A DNA stretch of 64,000 nucleotides from an uncultured Flavobacteriales bacterium (GTDB lineage: Bacteria > Bacteroidota > Bacteroidia > Flavobacteriales_G > Salibacteraceae). The stretch spans positions 682,001 to 746,000 of the forward strand of contig CALSRJ010000003.1 in NCBI GenBank assembly GCA_943788725.1. The letters are read 5' to 3'. The position numbers were made by a program, and so were the translations under genes. This document shows, piece after piece, positions 51,639 through 61,424 of the stretch (positions within the stretch are counted from its first letter, which is position 1; each line of letters begins with the position of its first letter). The notes under the pieces were generated by a model that saw nothing but the letters and a program-made list of their open reading frames with translations, was not told the origin of the DNA and made no database searches.

Positions 51639-54600
51639 ATGGCCAACAAATGTAGAAGGATATCGATGTTCGTTTTGTTCTGGGTGCTAGCGCACGCGGC
51701 AACGGCGCAATTCTACCACGGCATGCACCACCCCTTCGGAAAGAACCGTGTGCAGCATGAAAACTTCGAATGGGTGAAATACGAATTCAATCACTTCACG
51801 GTCTTTTTCTACGGTGAGAGCAAGAATTTAGCACTCTTCACGGCGCGTAACGCCAACCAAATGATCGACGACGTTGAGCAGTTTTTCGATTACTCTATAC
51901 GCAAGGAACGTGTGCAGATCGTGGTATACCAGAAGCTTGAACACTTTCGCCAGAGCAATGTGGGTATTCCTGAAACCGATGAATCGAACATTGGAGGAAC
52001 CACGCAGATCGCCGGATCGAAGATTTTTGTCTACTTCGACGGAGACCTGAACTCGTTCCGTGAGCAGATCCGATTGGGACTCTCTCAAGTGTTGGTGGGT
52101 CAAATGCTGTTCGGCGATAATTGGCGGGAGATGATCAAGAACAGCGCACTGATTAACTTTCCGCTTTGGTTTACCACTGGCTTGACCCACTACGCGGCAA
52201 AGCCATGGGACGTAGATGCCGATGATCAACTCCGCGACCTCATCGCTCGCGATCAATTCGGCAAGTTCAATCGCCTGCGCGGTGATGATTCGAAGTTGGC
52301 TGGAAGGGCCCTTTGGTACTACGTTGGAGAAACATATGGCACCAATGTGATCCCCAATATCTTGTACATGGCTCGTGTGACGCGTAACGTAGAATCTGGA
52401 TTCCTCTTTGTACTAGGCATATCCCTAAACACGCTGCTGAACGATGCCGACCGCTACTTCCAATACCGCTACAGCAAAGACGAAGAAGGGACGCAAGAAT
52501 TCACCGAATTCCTTCCTATCAAAACCAAGAAATCGATTGACTACACGGAACCGCGCTTGAGTCCGGATGGCCGCTACCTGGCATACGTGAGCAATAACCT
52601 GAGCAAGACCAAGGTGATGCTCTACGACACCCAAAAGAACAAACGGCAAAAGTTGATGCGGCAAGGCCACCGATTGGATCATATGTACGACTTGGGCTAT
52701 CCAGTGATGGATTGGAACCCAGCGACGGGGGAGTTGTTCGTGATCACAGAGAAGGGAGGCAAATTGTGGATGTACCGCTTCGATCCGGAAAAGGGGAAGA
52801 AGATCTCTCGCATTGAGTTGCTGCGCTTAGAAAAAGTGTTAGAAATGGACTTCGCCCCGAGTGGAAAGGAAATCCTTTTTTCAGCCATCAACGGTGGGGA
52901 AACCGATATCTACCTCTACAGCATCGCCGCCAACAGCCAGCAGCGACTGACCGATGATATTTACGATGACCGCTATCCGGTGTTTTGGATGGACGGATCC
53001 ATCCTCTTCGCTTCTAACCGCAAGAGCGATACCATCAACGAAGCCAAAGACTACCTCACGGCCGCTCCGGCCCTTACGATGGATCTCTATAAGTTGAATC
53101 TTGGGGGAGACGAGGTGGCCATGCGCCTCACCAACACGCCAATGGCCAATGAGATCATGCCGGCCAAGCTCGACAATGATGAATACATGTTTTTAGGCGA
53201 TGCCTCGGGGATTCAAAACCGCTACCTCGGCATGTATGACAGTTCCATCGTTTCGATTGACACGGTGATTACGTATCGCTACTTCTCGCGCAATGAGGCC
53301 TTGACGGGGTACAAGCGTAACCTCAAAGAATATGACCTCAACCGCAGCGAAAAGAAAATCGTAGAGATGTTCTTTGACCAAGGTCGGTATCGCTTCATGG
53401 AACTGGAAGGGAATGAAATCCGTTCAGTGCACGACCCGGTGCGCTCCAACTATGCCCAACATAGATTTATTCAAGCTGCGGGCAGCGTAGATGATACCCT
53501 GTCAAAGGACGTGATGAGCCGATCCGACTCTCTCGGCATCAAGGTCGAGAAGCGCAAGGTGTTTCCCGATGATCTACCCCATGATTTTGAAGAGGATGGA
53601 TTGATCGACATCTTCAATTACGAATTTGAAGACGACTTGATTACCAATGATGGTGCGGTGGTAGAAAGGAAGGAAGTGGATGTGCAGGCGCCTCAACCAG
53701 TAGACAGTATTCGAGCACCAAAGAAGCCGACCATGAGGATTCCCGAAATGAGGAATTACGACATCGCTTTTGCTGCTACGGCATTGACTACCCAGTTTGA
53801 TTTTGACTATGCCACGGACTTGTATCAGCCCTTTACCGGGGGTCCATACGTCATGCCTGGAATGGGTACTTTCCTGAAGGTCGGGATGCTCGACGTATTT
53901 GAAGACTACAAAATAGAAGGCGGATTCCGCTATTCGTTCAACAACAACGGAACGGAGTATTTCATTTCACTCGAAGACCGTTCAAAGCGCTTGGATAAGA
54001 AGTACATTGTTCAACGACAAGCCCTTACCACACTCACGTCCACACAGATAACGCAACGCACCCAGCTCTATCAAGGCCGAGGCATTTTTCGTTACCCATT
54101 GGATGAAGTGAACGCTTTTCAGGCTACGGTCACCGGAAGGTACGATCGTATCATCACCTTAGGAGCTGATCTGCAGAGCCTGGGTATGTCAGACGTTACG
54201 GAGTATTTCGCGGGATTCAAGCTTGAATACATCTTCGACAATACGCTGAATAAGAGCCTGAACATCCTCAATGGGACTAGGCTTAAGGTGTTTGGCGAGC
54301 ATTACCGAAGCGTGAAGGATCCGTCTGCGTCGATGTTTGTAACCGGATTGGACCTTAGGAATTACCTCCCTATCCACCGCGATTTGATTTGGGCCAATCG
54401 CCTGGCAGGGAGTTCGAGTTTTGGCACCCAGAAAGTGGTGTACTACATGGGAAGTGTAGACAATTGGGTGGTTTTGGGCAACAGAGAGCGATTCGATTAT
54501 TCCACGAATATTTCACAAACGCAGGGCTATCGCTTCCAGTCGATTGCTACCAACATGCGTGGCTTTGTGCAGAATGCAAGGAATGGAAACAACTTCGGCG

Positions 54601-54947
54601 TGTTCAACAGTGAACTCCGCTGGCCGGTCGTTCGCTACTTTACGAATAAGCCGTTGAAGAGTGAGTTCTTATCCACCTTGCAAATCATCGGCTTTGCCGA
54701 CGTCGGTACGGCGTGGACCGGAGCTACTCCTTACTCTGAAGAGAATACATTTAACCGCATTGAAGAGTCCAACGGATCTATTACGGTCATTTACGAGAAC
54801 CAAAGTGATCCGTTGATCGGAGGGGTTGGAATGGGGCTTCGGGCGAAGATTTGGGGCTACTTTGTCCGCTTTGATCATGCTTGGGGCATCGAAAACGGCT
54901 TATTTTTGGAACCCATGATTCACTTATCACTCGGCTTAGATTTTTAA
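51639..54947 (+). CDS. Secreted PD40/TolB-like repeat protein
   Basis: A 1102-residue protein. The ATG at 51639 (MANKCRRISMFVLFWVLAHA) gives a signal peptide; starts at 51600 or 51666 are possible. An N-terminal domain of about 280 residues has a gluzincin-like layout but no HExxH (the segment is LWFTTGLTHYAAKPWD). WD40-like PD40 blades follow (EPRLSPDGRYLAYVSNN, MDFAPSGKEILFSAINGG, ILFASNRKSD). The C-terminal 400 residues look like an outer-membrane barrel ending HLSLGLDF. In Bacteroidota such proteins are annotated as TolB-like; function unknown. It is followed after 3 bp by the TauE gene. Confidence 0.75.
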   Translation: MANKCRRISMFVLFWVLAHAATAQFYHGMHHPFGKNRVQHENFEWVKYEFNHFTVFFYGESKNLALFTARNANQMIDDVEQFFDYSIRKERVQIVVYQKLEHFRQSNVGIPETDESNIGGTTQIAGSKIFVYFDGDLNSFREQIRLGLSQVLVGQMLFGDNWREMIKNSALINFPLWFTTGLTHYAAKPWDVDADDQLRDLIARDQFGKFNRLRGDDSKLAGRALWYYVGETYGTNVIPNILYMARVTRNVESGFLFVLGISLNTLLNDADRYFQYRYSKDEEGTQEFTEFLPIKTKKSIDYTEPRLSPDGRYLAYVSNNLSKTKVMLYDTQKNKRQKLMRQGHRLDHMYDLGYPVMDWNPATGELFVITEKGGKLWMYRFDPEKGKKISRIELLRLEKVLEMDFAPSGKEILFSAINGGETDIYLYSIAANSQQRLTDDIYDDRYPVFWMDGSILFASNRKSDTINEAKDYLTAAPALTMDLYKLNLGGDEVAMRLTNTPMANEIMPAKLDNDEYMFLGDASGIQNRYLGMYDSSIVSIDTVITYRYFSRNEALTGYKRNLKEYDLNRSEKKIVEMFFDQGRYRFMELEGNEIRSVHDPVRSNYAQHRFIQAAGSVDDTLSKDVMSRSDSLGIKVEKRKVFPDDLPHDFEEDGLIDIFNYEFEDDLITNDGAVVERKEVDVQAPQPVDSIRAPKKPTMRIPEMRNYDIAFAATALTTQFDFDYATDLYQPFTGGPYVMPGMGTFLKVGMLDVFEDYKIEGGFRYSFNNNGTEYFISLEDRSKRLDKKYIVQRQALTTLTSTQITQRTQLYQGRGIFRYPLDEVNAFQATVTGRYDRIITLGADLQSLGMSDVTEYFAGFKLEYIFDNTLNKSLNILNGTRLKVFGEHYRSVKDPSASMFVTGLDLRNYLPIHRDLIWANRLAGSSSFGTQKVVYYMGSVDNWVVLGNRERFDYSTNISQTQGYRFQSIATNMRGFVQNARNGNNFGVFNSELRWPVVRYFTNKPLKSEFLSTLQIIGFADVGTAWTGATPYSEENTFNRIEESNGSITVIYENQSDPLIGGVGMGLRAKIWGYFVRFDHAWGIENGLFLEPMIHLSLGLDF

Positions 54948-54950
54948 TCC

Positions 54951-55328
54951 ATGAACGAATTCATAATTCTTATCCTCATTGGCCTTATTGCTGGGGTATT
55001 CAGCGGCATGTTTGGAATCGGAGGTGGATTGATCATGGTGCCTGCCATGGTTTTCTTTTTGGCCATGAGTCAACATTCTGCCCAAGGAACCAGCTTGGGG
55101 GTGTTGGTGATTCCCGTAGCGGCAGTAGCGGCATGGAATTACTATAAAGAAGGAGAGCTCAACATTAAATACGCGATCATCATTGCCTTGAGCTTTGTGA
55201 TTGGCGGGTACCTTGGCTCCAAAATATCTTTAGGCTTGAGCGAAGTACTGTTGAAAAGAGTCTTTGGCATCCTCATGCTCGCCATGGCGATCAAACTCAT
55301 CTTTTTCACCAAAGGAACCACCGCCTGA
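54951..55328 (+). CDS. Half-size TauE/SafE family membrane protein
   Basis: A 125-residue protein with four hydrophobic helices. The family-typical opening (LIGLIAGVFSGMFGIGGGLIMVPAM) is followed by SAQGTSLGVLVIPVAA. Full-length sulfite exporters have two such repeats; this one has a single unit and probably works as a dimer. The stop overlaps the next ATG by one base. Confidence 0.85.
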   Translation: MNEFIILILIGLIAGVFSGMFGIGGGLIMVPAMVFFLAMSQHSAQGTSLGVLVIPVAAVAAWNYYKEGELNIKYAIIIALSFVIGGYLGSKISLGLSEVLLKRVFGILMLAMAIKLIFFTKGTTA

Positions 55329-56506
55329 TGATCGATCAGATCAAAGCGGCAGCGGATCGAATCTATGAGCGCTTGGTGGCGGTCAGAAGACATTTGCATG
55401 CGCATCCTGAGCTGTCGTTTCAGGAACACCAAACAAGCGATTACGTAGAGAACGCCCTGAAAGAATTGGGCTTAGAAGTGACCCGTATGGCTACGACTGG
55501 ACTGGTAGTGATGATCGAAGGAGGAAAGCCAGGACCCGTGATTGCTTTGCGGGGTGACATGGATGCCTTGCCCATTTTAGAGAAGAATGATGTACCCTAC
55601 TGCTCTACGAATGAGGGGGTTATGCACGCTTGTGGGCATGACGTGCACACCACATGTTTGTTGGGTGCTGCCATGATTCTGAATGAACTTAAAGACGGGC
55701 TGAGCGGATCGGTCAAACTCATTTTTCAACCCGGAGAAGAAAAGCTGCCAGGAGGTGCTTCCATCATGATCAAAGAAGGAGCGCTTGAAAACCCACGTCC
55801 TGTTTCCATCTTCGGACAGCATGTGCATCCAGAGCTAGAAGTAGGAAAGGTGGGGTTCAAAGCCGGCAAATACATGGCGAGTTGCGACGAAGTTTACCTC
55901 ACGGTAAAAGGTAAAGGCGGCCACGGCGCACTGCCCCACAAAAACATCGATCCGATCCTTATCGCCGCCGAGACCATCGTTGCCATGCAGCAAGTGGTGA
56001 GCCGCCGTAGCGATCCGATGATGCCGACGGTATTGTCTTTTGGAAGGATCGAAGGCAAGGGAGCGACGAACGTGATCCCAGACACAGTGGAGATAGCTGG
56101 CACTTTCCGAACCTTTGATGAAGACTGGCGCCAAGAAGCGCATAAGTGGATTGGGCAGATTGCCGAGGAAACTGCGAAGGCGCACGGAGGCACATGTGAA
56201 GTGCGCATAGAGCGAGGGTATCCGTTTGTGCACAACGACGAAGCGCTGACCGAAAGGGCAAGAACTGCTGCCGAAGCTTACCTTGGAGCCGAGAATGTAG
56301 TGGACTTGGAGATGCGCGCTACAGGAGAAGACTTTAGCTATTACTCACAGGTGATGCCAGGCTCGTTTCACCGCTTGGGCGTTCGAAACGAGGCAAAAGG
56401 AATCATTCACCCGGTACATTCACCCCATTTTGATGTGGACGAAGCGTGCTTGCGGCTGGGTGCTGGCCTGATGGCCTGGTTGGCCGTAAATGAAATGAAA
56501 GGATGA
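55328..56506 (+). CDS. M20-family amidohydrolase (peptidase)
   Basis: A 392-residue metallo-amidohydrolase. The opening RRHLHAHPELSFQEHQTSDYV, the metal ligands in HACGHDVHT, FQPGEEKLPGGA, GQHVHPE, and the dimerisation domain (GKGGHGALPHKNIDPI) are visible, with the C-terminal HSPHF. The set matches the aminoacyl/indole-acetyl hydrolase branch. Cytoplasmic; substrate unknown. It overlaps the following lipoprotein gene by 4 bp. Confidence 0.92.
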   Translation: MIDQIKAAADRIYERLVAVRRHLHAHPELSFQEHQTSDYVENALKELGLEVTRMATTGLVVMIEGGKPGPVIALRGDMDALPILEKNDVPYCSTNEGVMHACGHDVHTTCLLGAAMILNELKDGLSGSVKLIFQPGEEKLPGGASIMIKEGALENPRPVSIFGQHVHPELEVGKVGFKAGKYMASCDEVYLTVKGKGGHGALPHKNIDPILIAAETIVAMQQVVSRRSDPMMPTVLSFGRIEGKGATNVIPDTVEIAGTFRTFDEDWRQEAHKWIGQIAEETAKAHGGTCEVRIERGYPFVHNDEALTERARTAAEAYLGAENVVDLEMRATGEDFSYYSQVMPGSFHRLGVRNEAKGIIHPVHSPHFDVDEACLRLGAGLMAWLAVNEMKG

Positions 56507-56934
56507 GAAAGGGAATGATTATGATCGCGGGATTGGTCCTAATGCTGGGGGCTTGCTCCGATCCGAAGCAAGAAAAAGTGACCGAGCTTAGGAAGCGCGC
56601 AATCGAAGTGCACGATGAAGTTATGCCCCGCATGGGCGAGATCATGGAAGTGTCGGGTCAATTGAAAAAATACCGGGAGACGGTGGTTATCGACAGCTTG
56701 GATTCAACGGGGGCCGCTAGACTCGTATTCACCGAGCGTATCGGAGACCTAGAAACGGCGCACGAGGCCATGATGGCGTGGATGGCGGACTACGATCCCA
56801 CCTACGAAGTGGATCATCCGATTGACTCAGCCATTGTTTATTACGAGGCGCAGATTGGATTGATTGAAGAGGTGAAACGAGTAATGGAGAAGAGCATTGA
56901 TGATGGAAAGCAGTTGGTGGATGAGCAGAAGTAA
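56503..56934 (+). CDS. Small helical lipoprotein
   Basis: A 143-residue protein with signal peptide and lipidation cysteine in LVLMLGAC. The mature part is helical with charged repeats (VTELRKRAIEVHDEVMPRMGEIMEVSGQL, ETAHEAMMAWMADYDPTYEV). Similar proteins in Bacteroidota carry the misleading name viral A-type inclusion protein. It begins in an ATGA overlap with the peptidase gene and overlaps the SCO gene, so it belongs to the same operon and may help cytochrome-related assembly. Confidence 0.7.
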   Translation: MRKGMIMIAGLVLMLGACSDPKQEKVTELRKRAIEVHDEVMPRMGEIMEVSGQLKKYRETVVIDSLDSTGAARLVFTERIGDLETAHEAMMAWMADYDPTYEVDHPIDSAIVYYEAQIGLIEEVKRVMEKSIDDGKQLVDEQK

Positions 56935-57556
56935 GTGGGTATTGCCTTTGGGCATGATGTTCCTTTTGGTTTCTTGTGGCGAAGAGGTGAAGAAGGAGCT
57001 TCCCGTTTTGGGGCCATACAAGGTTGTGGATGAAGTGGTGGACGGCGCACTCGTTACCGATACCATGTTTACCACGGTGCGTCCATTCAGCTTTACCGAT
57101 CAGGATAGCAATGAAATTAACCACGCTACAGTGGAAGGGAAGGTCTTTGTTACGGACTTTTTCTTTACGTCTTGTCCTACCATCTGTCCGAAAATGAAAC
57201 AGCAGATGCTTCGGGTGTACGATGCCTTTGATGGAGAGTCGCAGTTGGTGCTCTTATCCCATAGCATTGACCCCATACGGGACAGCGTGGGCAGGTTGAA
57301 AGATTATGCGGATAAGTTGGGCATCCAGTCAGACCGATGGCACATGGTTACGGGCAACCGAGACAGCATTTACAGCATGGCTAAGCACTACATGATTGCA
57401 GCCCAAGTAGACGAATTGGCGCCTGGCGGGTACGCCCACAGTGGTGCATTTCTCTTGATAGATCGGAACAAACAGATACGTGGCATCTACGACGGCACCA
57501 GTGAAGAGGAAGTGGATGTGCTCATGGAAGACATCGAATGGTTGTTGCATGAGTAA
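56921..57556 (+). CDS. SCO1/SenC-family copper chaperone lipoprotein
   Basis: A 211-residue protein. The ATG at 56921 gives MSRSKWVLPLGMMFLLVSC (lipidated Cys19). The thioredoxin-like domain holds the CxxxC copper motif in FFTSCPTICPKMK (C85, C89) and the distal histidine in YAHSGAFLLID. Family members insert copper into cytochrome c oxidase or act as reductases. It overlaps the preceding gene by 14 bp and the cytochrome gene by 8 bp. Confidence 0.93.
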   Translation: MSRSKWVLPLGMMFLLVSCGEEVKKELPVLGPYKVVDEVVDGALVTDTMFTTVRPFSFTDQDSNEINHATVEGKVFVTDFFFTSCPTICPKMKQQMLRVYDAFDGESQLVLLSHSIDPIRDSVGRLKDYADKLGIQSDRWHMVTGNRDSIYSMAKHYMIAAQVDELAPGGYAHSGAFLLIDRNKQIRGIYDGTSEEEVDVLMEDIEWLLHE

Positions 57557-57950
57557 AACGCTCGGAAATTTAGTGCTGTTCACTCTTCTCCTTGCCGCGT
57601 GTGACTACAAACCGCGCAACCAAGGAAAGGTGCTTTACGAGCGGAATTGCCAAAGCTGTCACATGGAGAGCGGTCAGGGCCTAGGTAGACTTCTGCCACC
57701 TGTGGCCAATGCAGATTACGTGCTAGAGCATCGGGCAGAATTGGCGTGCATTATTCGCCATGGCATCTCTGGGCCCATACAGGTGAATGGAGTGACCTAC
57801 GAAGGAGAAATGGAGGGCAACCGGCAGCTAACGGATGTCGAGATCAACAACCTTGTGCACTTCATACTCGTGGACCTGAACAAGCAGAAAGAACACTTTG
57901 TGATCAACGAGGTTCGTAATCAATTAGAGAAATGCTCTTCGACTAGGTAG
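57549..57950 (+). CDS. Lipoprotein cytochrome c
   Basis: A 133-residue protein with signal peptide and lipidated Cys18 (LLLAACDYKPR). The heme motif is CQSCH (C34, C37, H38) and the likely distal methionine lies in YEGEMEGN. Class I monoheme type, anchored to the membrane. The start at 57549 overlaps the SCO stop, pointing to translational coupling and joint function in respiration. Confidence 0.9.
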   Translation: MSKTLGNLVLFTLLLAACDYKPRNQGKVLYERNCQSCHMESGQGLGRLLPPVANADYVLEHRAELACIIRHGISGPIQVNGVTYEGEMEGNRQLTDVEINNLVHFILVDLNKQKEHFVINEVRNQLEKCSSTR

Positions 57951-58013
57951 CCATATACTATCCTACTGGCAGCCCCTAAAGCCCCAAGACATTCGAGAAA
58001 GAGGAAATGAAGG

Positions 58014-58760
58014 TTATCCTTCGTTGACCGGCTGCAGCTTCAGCTTAATGATGCCGAACTTGTCGAAAATCTTGATCGCGATGTATACCGGATCGATTTC
58101 GTGCCAGCGTATTCCGCCAAAATTGGCGCGAGCTCCGTACTTGTGGTGGTTGTTGTGGTAACTCTCACCCAACATTAAGAAGTCAAACGGAAGGAAGTTC
58201 ATCGAAGTGTCTTTCACCTCAAAGTTGCGGTAACCGAATTTGTGTGCCATCCAATTGATGATAGCTCCGTGAAAAGGACCCATGATGAAGTGGATCGGCA
58301 AGAGAAGGAACATCCACCATTGCGTAGCAAAGGCGACGTAGAACCAGATGTAAAACAAGCCCCAAAGAATGCGAACGAACCAGTTGTCAGCAACGCGCTC
58401 GAGTGCGGGCCAATTCGGAAGGTCTTTTTTCCATTTCTCGTCCACTTCGGTACGCCCGTGATGAATATCAGAATAGATGGTCTTGGTGCGCCACATCATG
58501 GCGAAGACGTTCTTGTCGTATTTAGGAGAGTGCGGGTCTAGTTCTGTATCGGCGTATGCATGGTGCATTCTGTGCAAAATTCCGTAGGTATTGGCGCTGA
58601 GGTAGCTAGAGCCTTGAAAGACGAACGAAAGAAATTGGAACACTTTCTCCCAACCCTTGCTCATGGTGAACATTTGATGCGCTGCATAGCGGTGGTGAAA
58701 GAAAGTCTGAGTGAAGAGCGAAAGGTACCAATGTGCGGTAAAGAAAATGAGGATTTCCAT
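58014..58760 (-). CDS. Acyl-CoA (fatty acid) desaturase
   Basis: A 248-residue di-iron membrane desaturase. Histidine boxes: HHRYAAH near residue 22, HRMHHAYADTELDPHSP near residues 64-80, and ESYHNNHHKYG near residues 204-214. Hydrophobic segments frame them. It is shorter than the usual delta-9 enzyme but has all the boxes. The long repeat-rich gap upstream contains no other gene. Confidence 0.9.
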   Translation of the reverse strand: MEILIFFTAHWYLSLFTQTFFHHRYAAHQMFTMSKGWEKVFQFLSFVFQGSSYLSANTYGILHRMHHAYADTELDPHSPKYDKNVFAMMWRTKTIYSDIHHGRTEVDEKWKKDLPNWPALERVADNWFVRILWGLFYIWFYVAFATQWWMFLLLPIHFIMGPFHGAIINWMAHKFGYRNFEVKDTSMNFLPFDFLMLGESYHNNHHKYGARANFGGIRWHEIDPVYIAIKIFDKFGIIKLKLQPVNEG

Positions 58761-59540
58761 GTATTGCGTTAAGATTTCGACTGAAGAATACGCGGTGGAT
58801 GATGGTTTTCTTCCTTGAAACGCGAATATACATCTCCTTCTACTGAGGAGGGGCGAGGGGGTTGCTCTTTTATGCTAAATGCGCGTTTTTTTTCGACCGG
58901 AGGCGTTTGGTTGGGGACCTGCTAGAGGTAGGCAGGTTGGTGATTGGTTGATCAGATAATTAGATGATGAGAAAATCAGATCATTAGCTCATGGGTACGT
59001 TGCATTTGTAGTTGTTCTCGATACATCGCGCCTGCGGCGCGACACTCGAACTGACAGCGTTGGGGAGAAGCTCGAAGCCCAACACTCCAACCAAAACATC
59101 TAGGGCGGGGTCTTCCAACTGCGCACTGCCTACTGCCTACTCCCTGCATCGGCTGCTGGCTGCTGGCTTATAGTTCGGCAATCCTGCAAATCTCCTTAAA
59201 GGGCTTAATAACGTGCCGGCAATACAGTTGAAGCCGAGTTTCCTCAAAGACGTTCTCGATACAATCGCATCAATGGCGTTATCATTCGATTTGACAGCCG
59301 CAGGGGAAGCCTGCGCCGCGAAATTCTAACTAACATCCTTGGAGGTATCTTCCAACTGCGAACTGCGAACTGCCTACTGCCAGCTCACCATTCACTTTTC
59401 ACTTTTAGTTTTTCACCAATCACTAATCACTAATCACCAACCTGCCTGCCTCTGGCAGGTCACTAATCCCTAAACCAGCATAACCTCGAACCAAGAATTG
59501 AAGTTGAATTTGAAGTTGAATTTGAGCCCCAGCCCCAGCC
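58761..59540. repeat. Repeat-rich intergenic region with an unoccupied IS110 target
   Basis: No gene seen. 59014-59058 holds GTTCTCGATACATCGCGCC, TGCGGCGCGACACTC and GAACTGACAGC, an intact target copy with core TC at 59046-59047; it contains a perfect TCGCGCC-TGC-GGCGCGA hairpin (59026-59042). 59062-59172 is the inverse of the unit at about 42800-42912. Further modules: CTGCCTACTGCCTACTCCC, ATCACTAATCACTAATCACC, GAAGTTGAATTTGAAGTTGA. Confidence 0.8.
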
Positions 59541-60416
59541 TCACCCTTCCAGCACCTGGATCAAGGCTTTGATCTCATTGACGCGTTTCTCATTGCCCAT
59601 CTTGGTGTAGCTGTGCTCAAGGTTGCTGAGCGCCCTTCGGATGATGGCGGCGTTGGTGGCGGGTTGAAAGAAGCTCTCTTTTGGATCTAATTTCAACTGT
59701 TGCAAAAATTGGTCGATCTCATTTCTACTGAATACCGTTCCCTTGCTGAAAGGATTGATGTAGAAGAGCACGTCGGTTTTGTAGATGTCGTTGGTCTGGT
59801 AGAGACTGAAACGATCTAGGTAGGCGAGGATGAAATGGTGAGGAAGATTGACACCGTAGATGGGAAGGTCAAGGTTTTGGGCGATGATCGAATAGATCAA
59901 GCTCAGGCTCAATGGATTCCCCTTTTTGGTTTCAAGAACTACGCTGAGGAAAGAGTTCTTGGGGGAGTGATAGTCGCTGGTATTTCCGCTAAAGCCGTAC
60001 AGTTCGAAGAGGATGTGGTTGATTACCTTCACTTGCTCAAATGCCGTGAGGTTGGTGTTCAGCTCAATCCAAATGTCTTGTTGAATCTGTTCCAAGGACT
60101 TGAGCAGTTTCTCTTCATCGAAGTCAGGGTACTGGTAGCGGTTGATGATGATAACACCATCGAGCAGGCTGTTGCCCTCATCGCTGGCCCATTGGCCTAG
60201 GCTGGCCTTGAGCGCGTCAAACTGGATCTCGTGTATCAGGTCTTCAATGCGTTCTTGAAAGACCATGCCGAAGAGATTTGATTCCCAAGCGTCTTCTAGA
60301 TTGGGTATAACATCGGCTCCAAACGCCATCAGTTGAACCTTTACATGACTGTAAACGCACTCGTCAGGATCGTCGAGGAGTTGAATCAACGCTGTAATAT
60401 CAGGGCCTTTCTTCAT
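59541..60416 (-). CDS. SirB1/transglutaminase-like protein
   Basis: A 291-residue protein of the UPF0162/SirB1 type. The core segment VINHILFELYGFSGNTSDYHSPKNSFLSVVLETKKGNPLSLSLIY is followed by LDLPIYGVNLPHHFILAYL. The usual catalytic cysteine is not evident here, so enzyme activity is doubtful. Cytoplasmic; function unknown. Confidence 0.82.
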   Translation of the reverse strand: MKKGPDITALIQLLDDPDECVYSHVKVQLMAFGADVIPNLEDAWESNLFGMVFQERIEDLIHEIQFDALKASLGQWASDEGNSLLDGVIIINRYQYPDFDEEKLLKSLEQIQQDIWIELNTNLTAFEQVKVINHILFELYGFSGNTSDYHSPKNSFLSVVLETKKGNPLSLSLIYSIIAQNLDLPIYGVNLPHHFILAYLDRFSLYQTNDIYKTDVLFYINPFSKGTVFSRNEIDQFLQQLKLDPKESFFQPATNAAIIRRALSNLEHSYTKMGNEKRVNEIKALIQVLEG

Positions 60417-60498
60417 TGATGCTCAAAATTACGGGGGTATTGACCCCGCAAGATTTGGCTTTCAGAGAGCTATCAACATTGCCTTTGTGAATAGCGGA

Positions 60499-61371
60499 TC
60501 AGCCTTTCGCCAGCGTGTCCAGCACTCCCGTGATCAAGGCGCGCATCGCCGGAGCGTAGTCTTTGCTGAATTCCTTCGCTTTCCGGTTGGCTACCACAAC
60601 ACAAAGGCTCAGGCACGCATGGCCCAAGGCTCCGCCCAATGCAAAGAGGGCTGAACTCTCCATTTCGTAGTTCTCGATGCGGGCACCGTGCGTTTCAAAT
60701 TTGCTGATCTTCTCATTGAAGCTTGGAAAGGCCAGAGGGATTCGGATGGAGCGACCCTGAGGTCCGAAAAATCCATTGGCCGTTAGGGTCATGCCGGGTT
60801 TGCCTAGGTGTTGGAACCGAGAAAGGAGTGCCTGGCTAGCGCGTGCAACGTACAAAGGATTCATGTGCAGGTCATCTCCAAGAAAAGCCTCTAGCATGGT
60901 ACGTATGCGTTCCTCGTCACGGTGTTCTTCGATGGCGTAAAAGTGACGAACACCGTCTAAGCCGATGGCCCATTCGGAAACTACAGTGCTGTTTACTGGT
61001 AGGTCGGATTGCAGGGCGCCACACGTGCCTATGCGGATAAGGTTGAGCGAAGTGAGTTCTTTGAGTGGGGTGCGGCTGTCAAGGTCAAAATTGACCGCGG
61101 CGTCGAGTTCATTCACTACAATGTCGATGTTGTCGGTTCCAATGCCTGTCGCCAAGGCTGTGATGCGCGTCCCCTTGTACATCCCGGTATGGGTGACAAA
61201 CTCGCGGTTGCTGATTTTGTGCTCGATCGAGTCAAAGAGCGCGCTGATCATGGCAACCCGTCCAGGGTCGCCGACCAAAAGCACATGATCGGCGATGTGC
61301 TGGCGTTGAAGGCAGAGGTGATAGACGCTGCCGTCTGCATTTAAGACCAATTCAGATTCTTGTGGATGCAT
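60499..61371 (-). CDS. Nucleoside phosphorylase (uridine phosphorylase-like)
   Basis: A 290-residue enzyme of the PNP/UDP family that splits nucleosides with phosphate. Visible: VLLVGDPGRVAMI near residues 30-42, TALATGIGTDNIDIVVNELDA, LIRIGTCGALQSDLPV, and YEMESSALFALGGALGH, the ribose-binding Glu-Met-Glu segment. Substrate preference (uridine or purine) cannot be fixed from sequence. Divergent from cinA with 53 bp between. Confidence 0.88.
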   Translation of the reverse strand: MHPQESELVLNADGSVYHLCLQRQHIADHVLLVGDPGRVAMISALFDSIEHKISNREFVTHTGMYKGTRITALATGIGTDNIDIVVNELDAAVNFDLDSRTPLKELTSLNLIRIGTCGALQSDLPVNSTVVSEWAIGLDGVRHFYAIEEHRDEERIRTMLEAFLGDDLHMNPLYVARASQALLSRFQHLGKPGMTLTANGFFGPQGRSIRIPLAFPSFNEKISKFETHGARIENYEMESSALFALGGALGHACLSLCVVVANRKAKEFSKDYAPAMRALITGVLDTLAKG

Positions 61372-61424
61372 CGTTGATAAATTCGATTTTCAAACCTAGG
61401 ACATTTAGATAGTTTTATGCCCCC

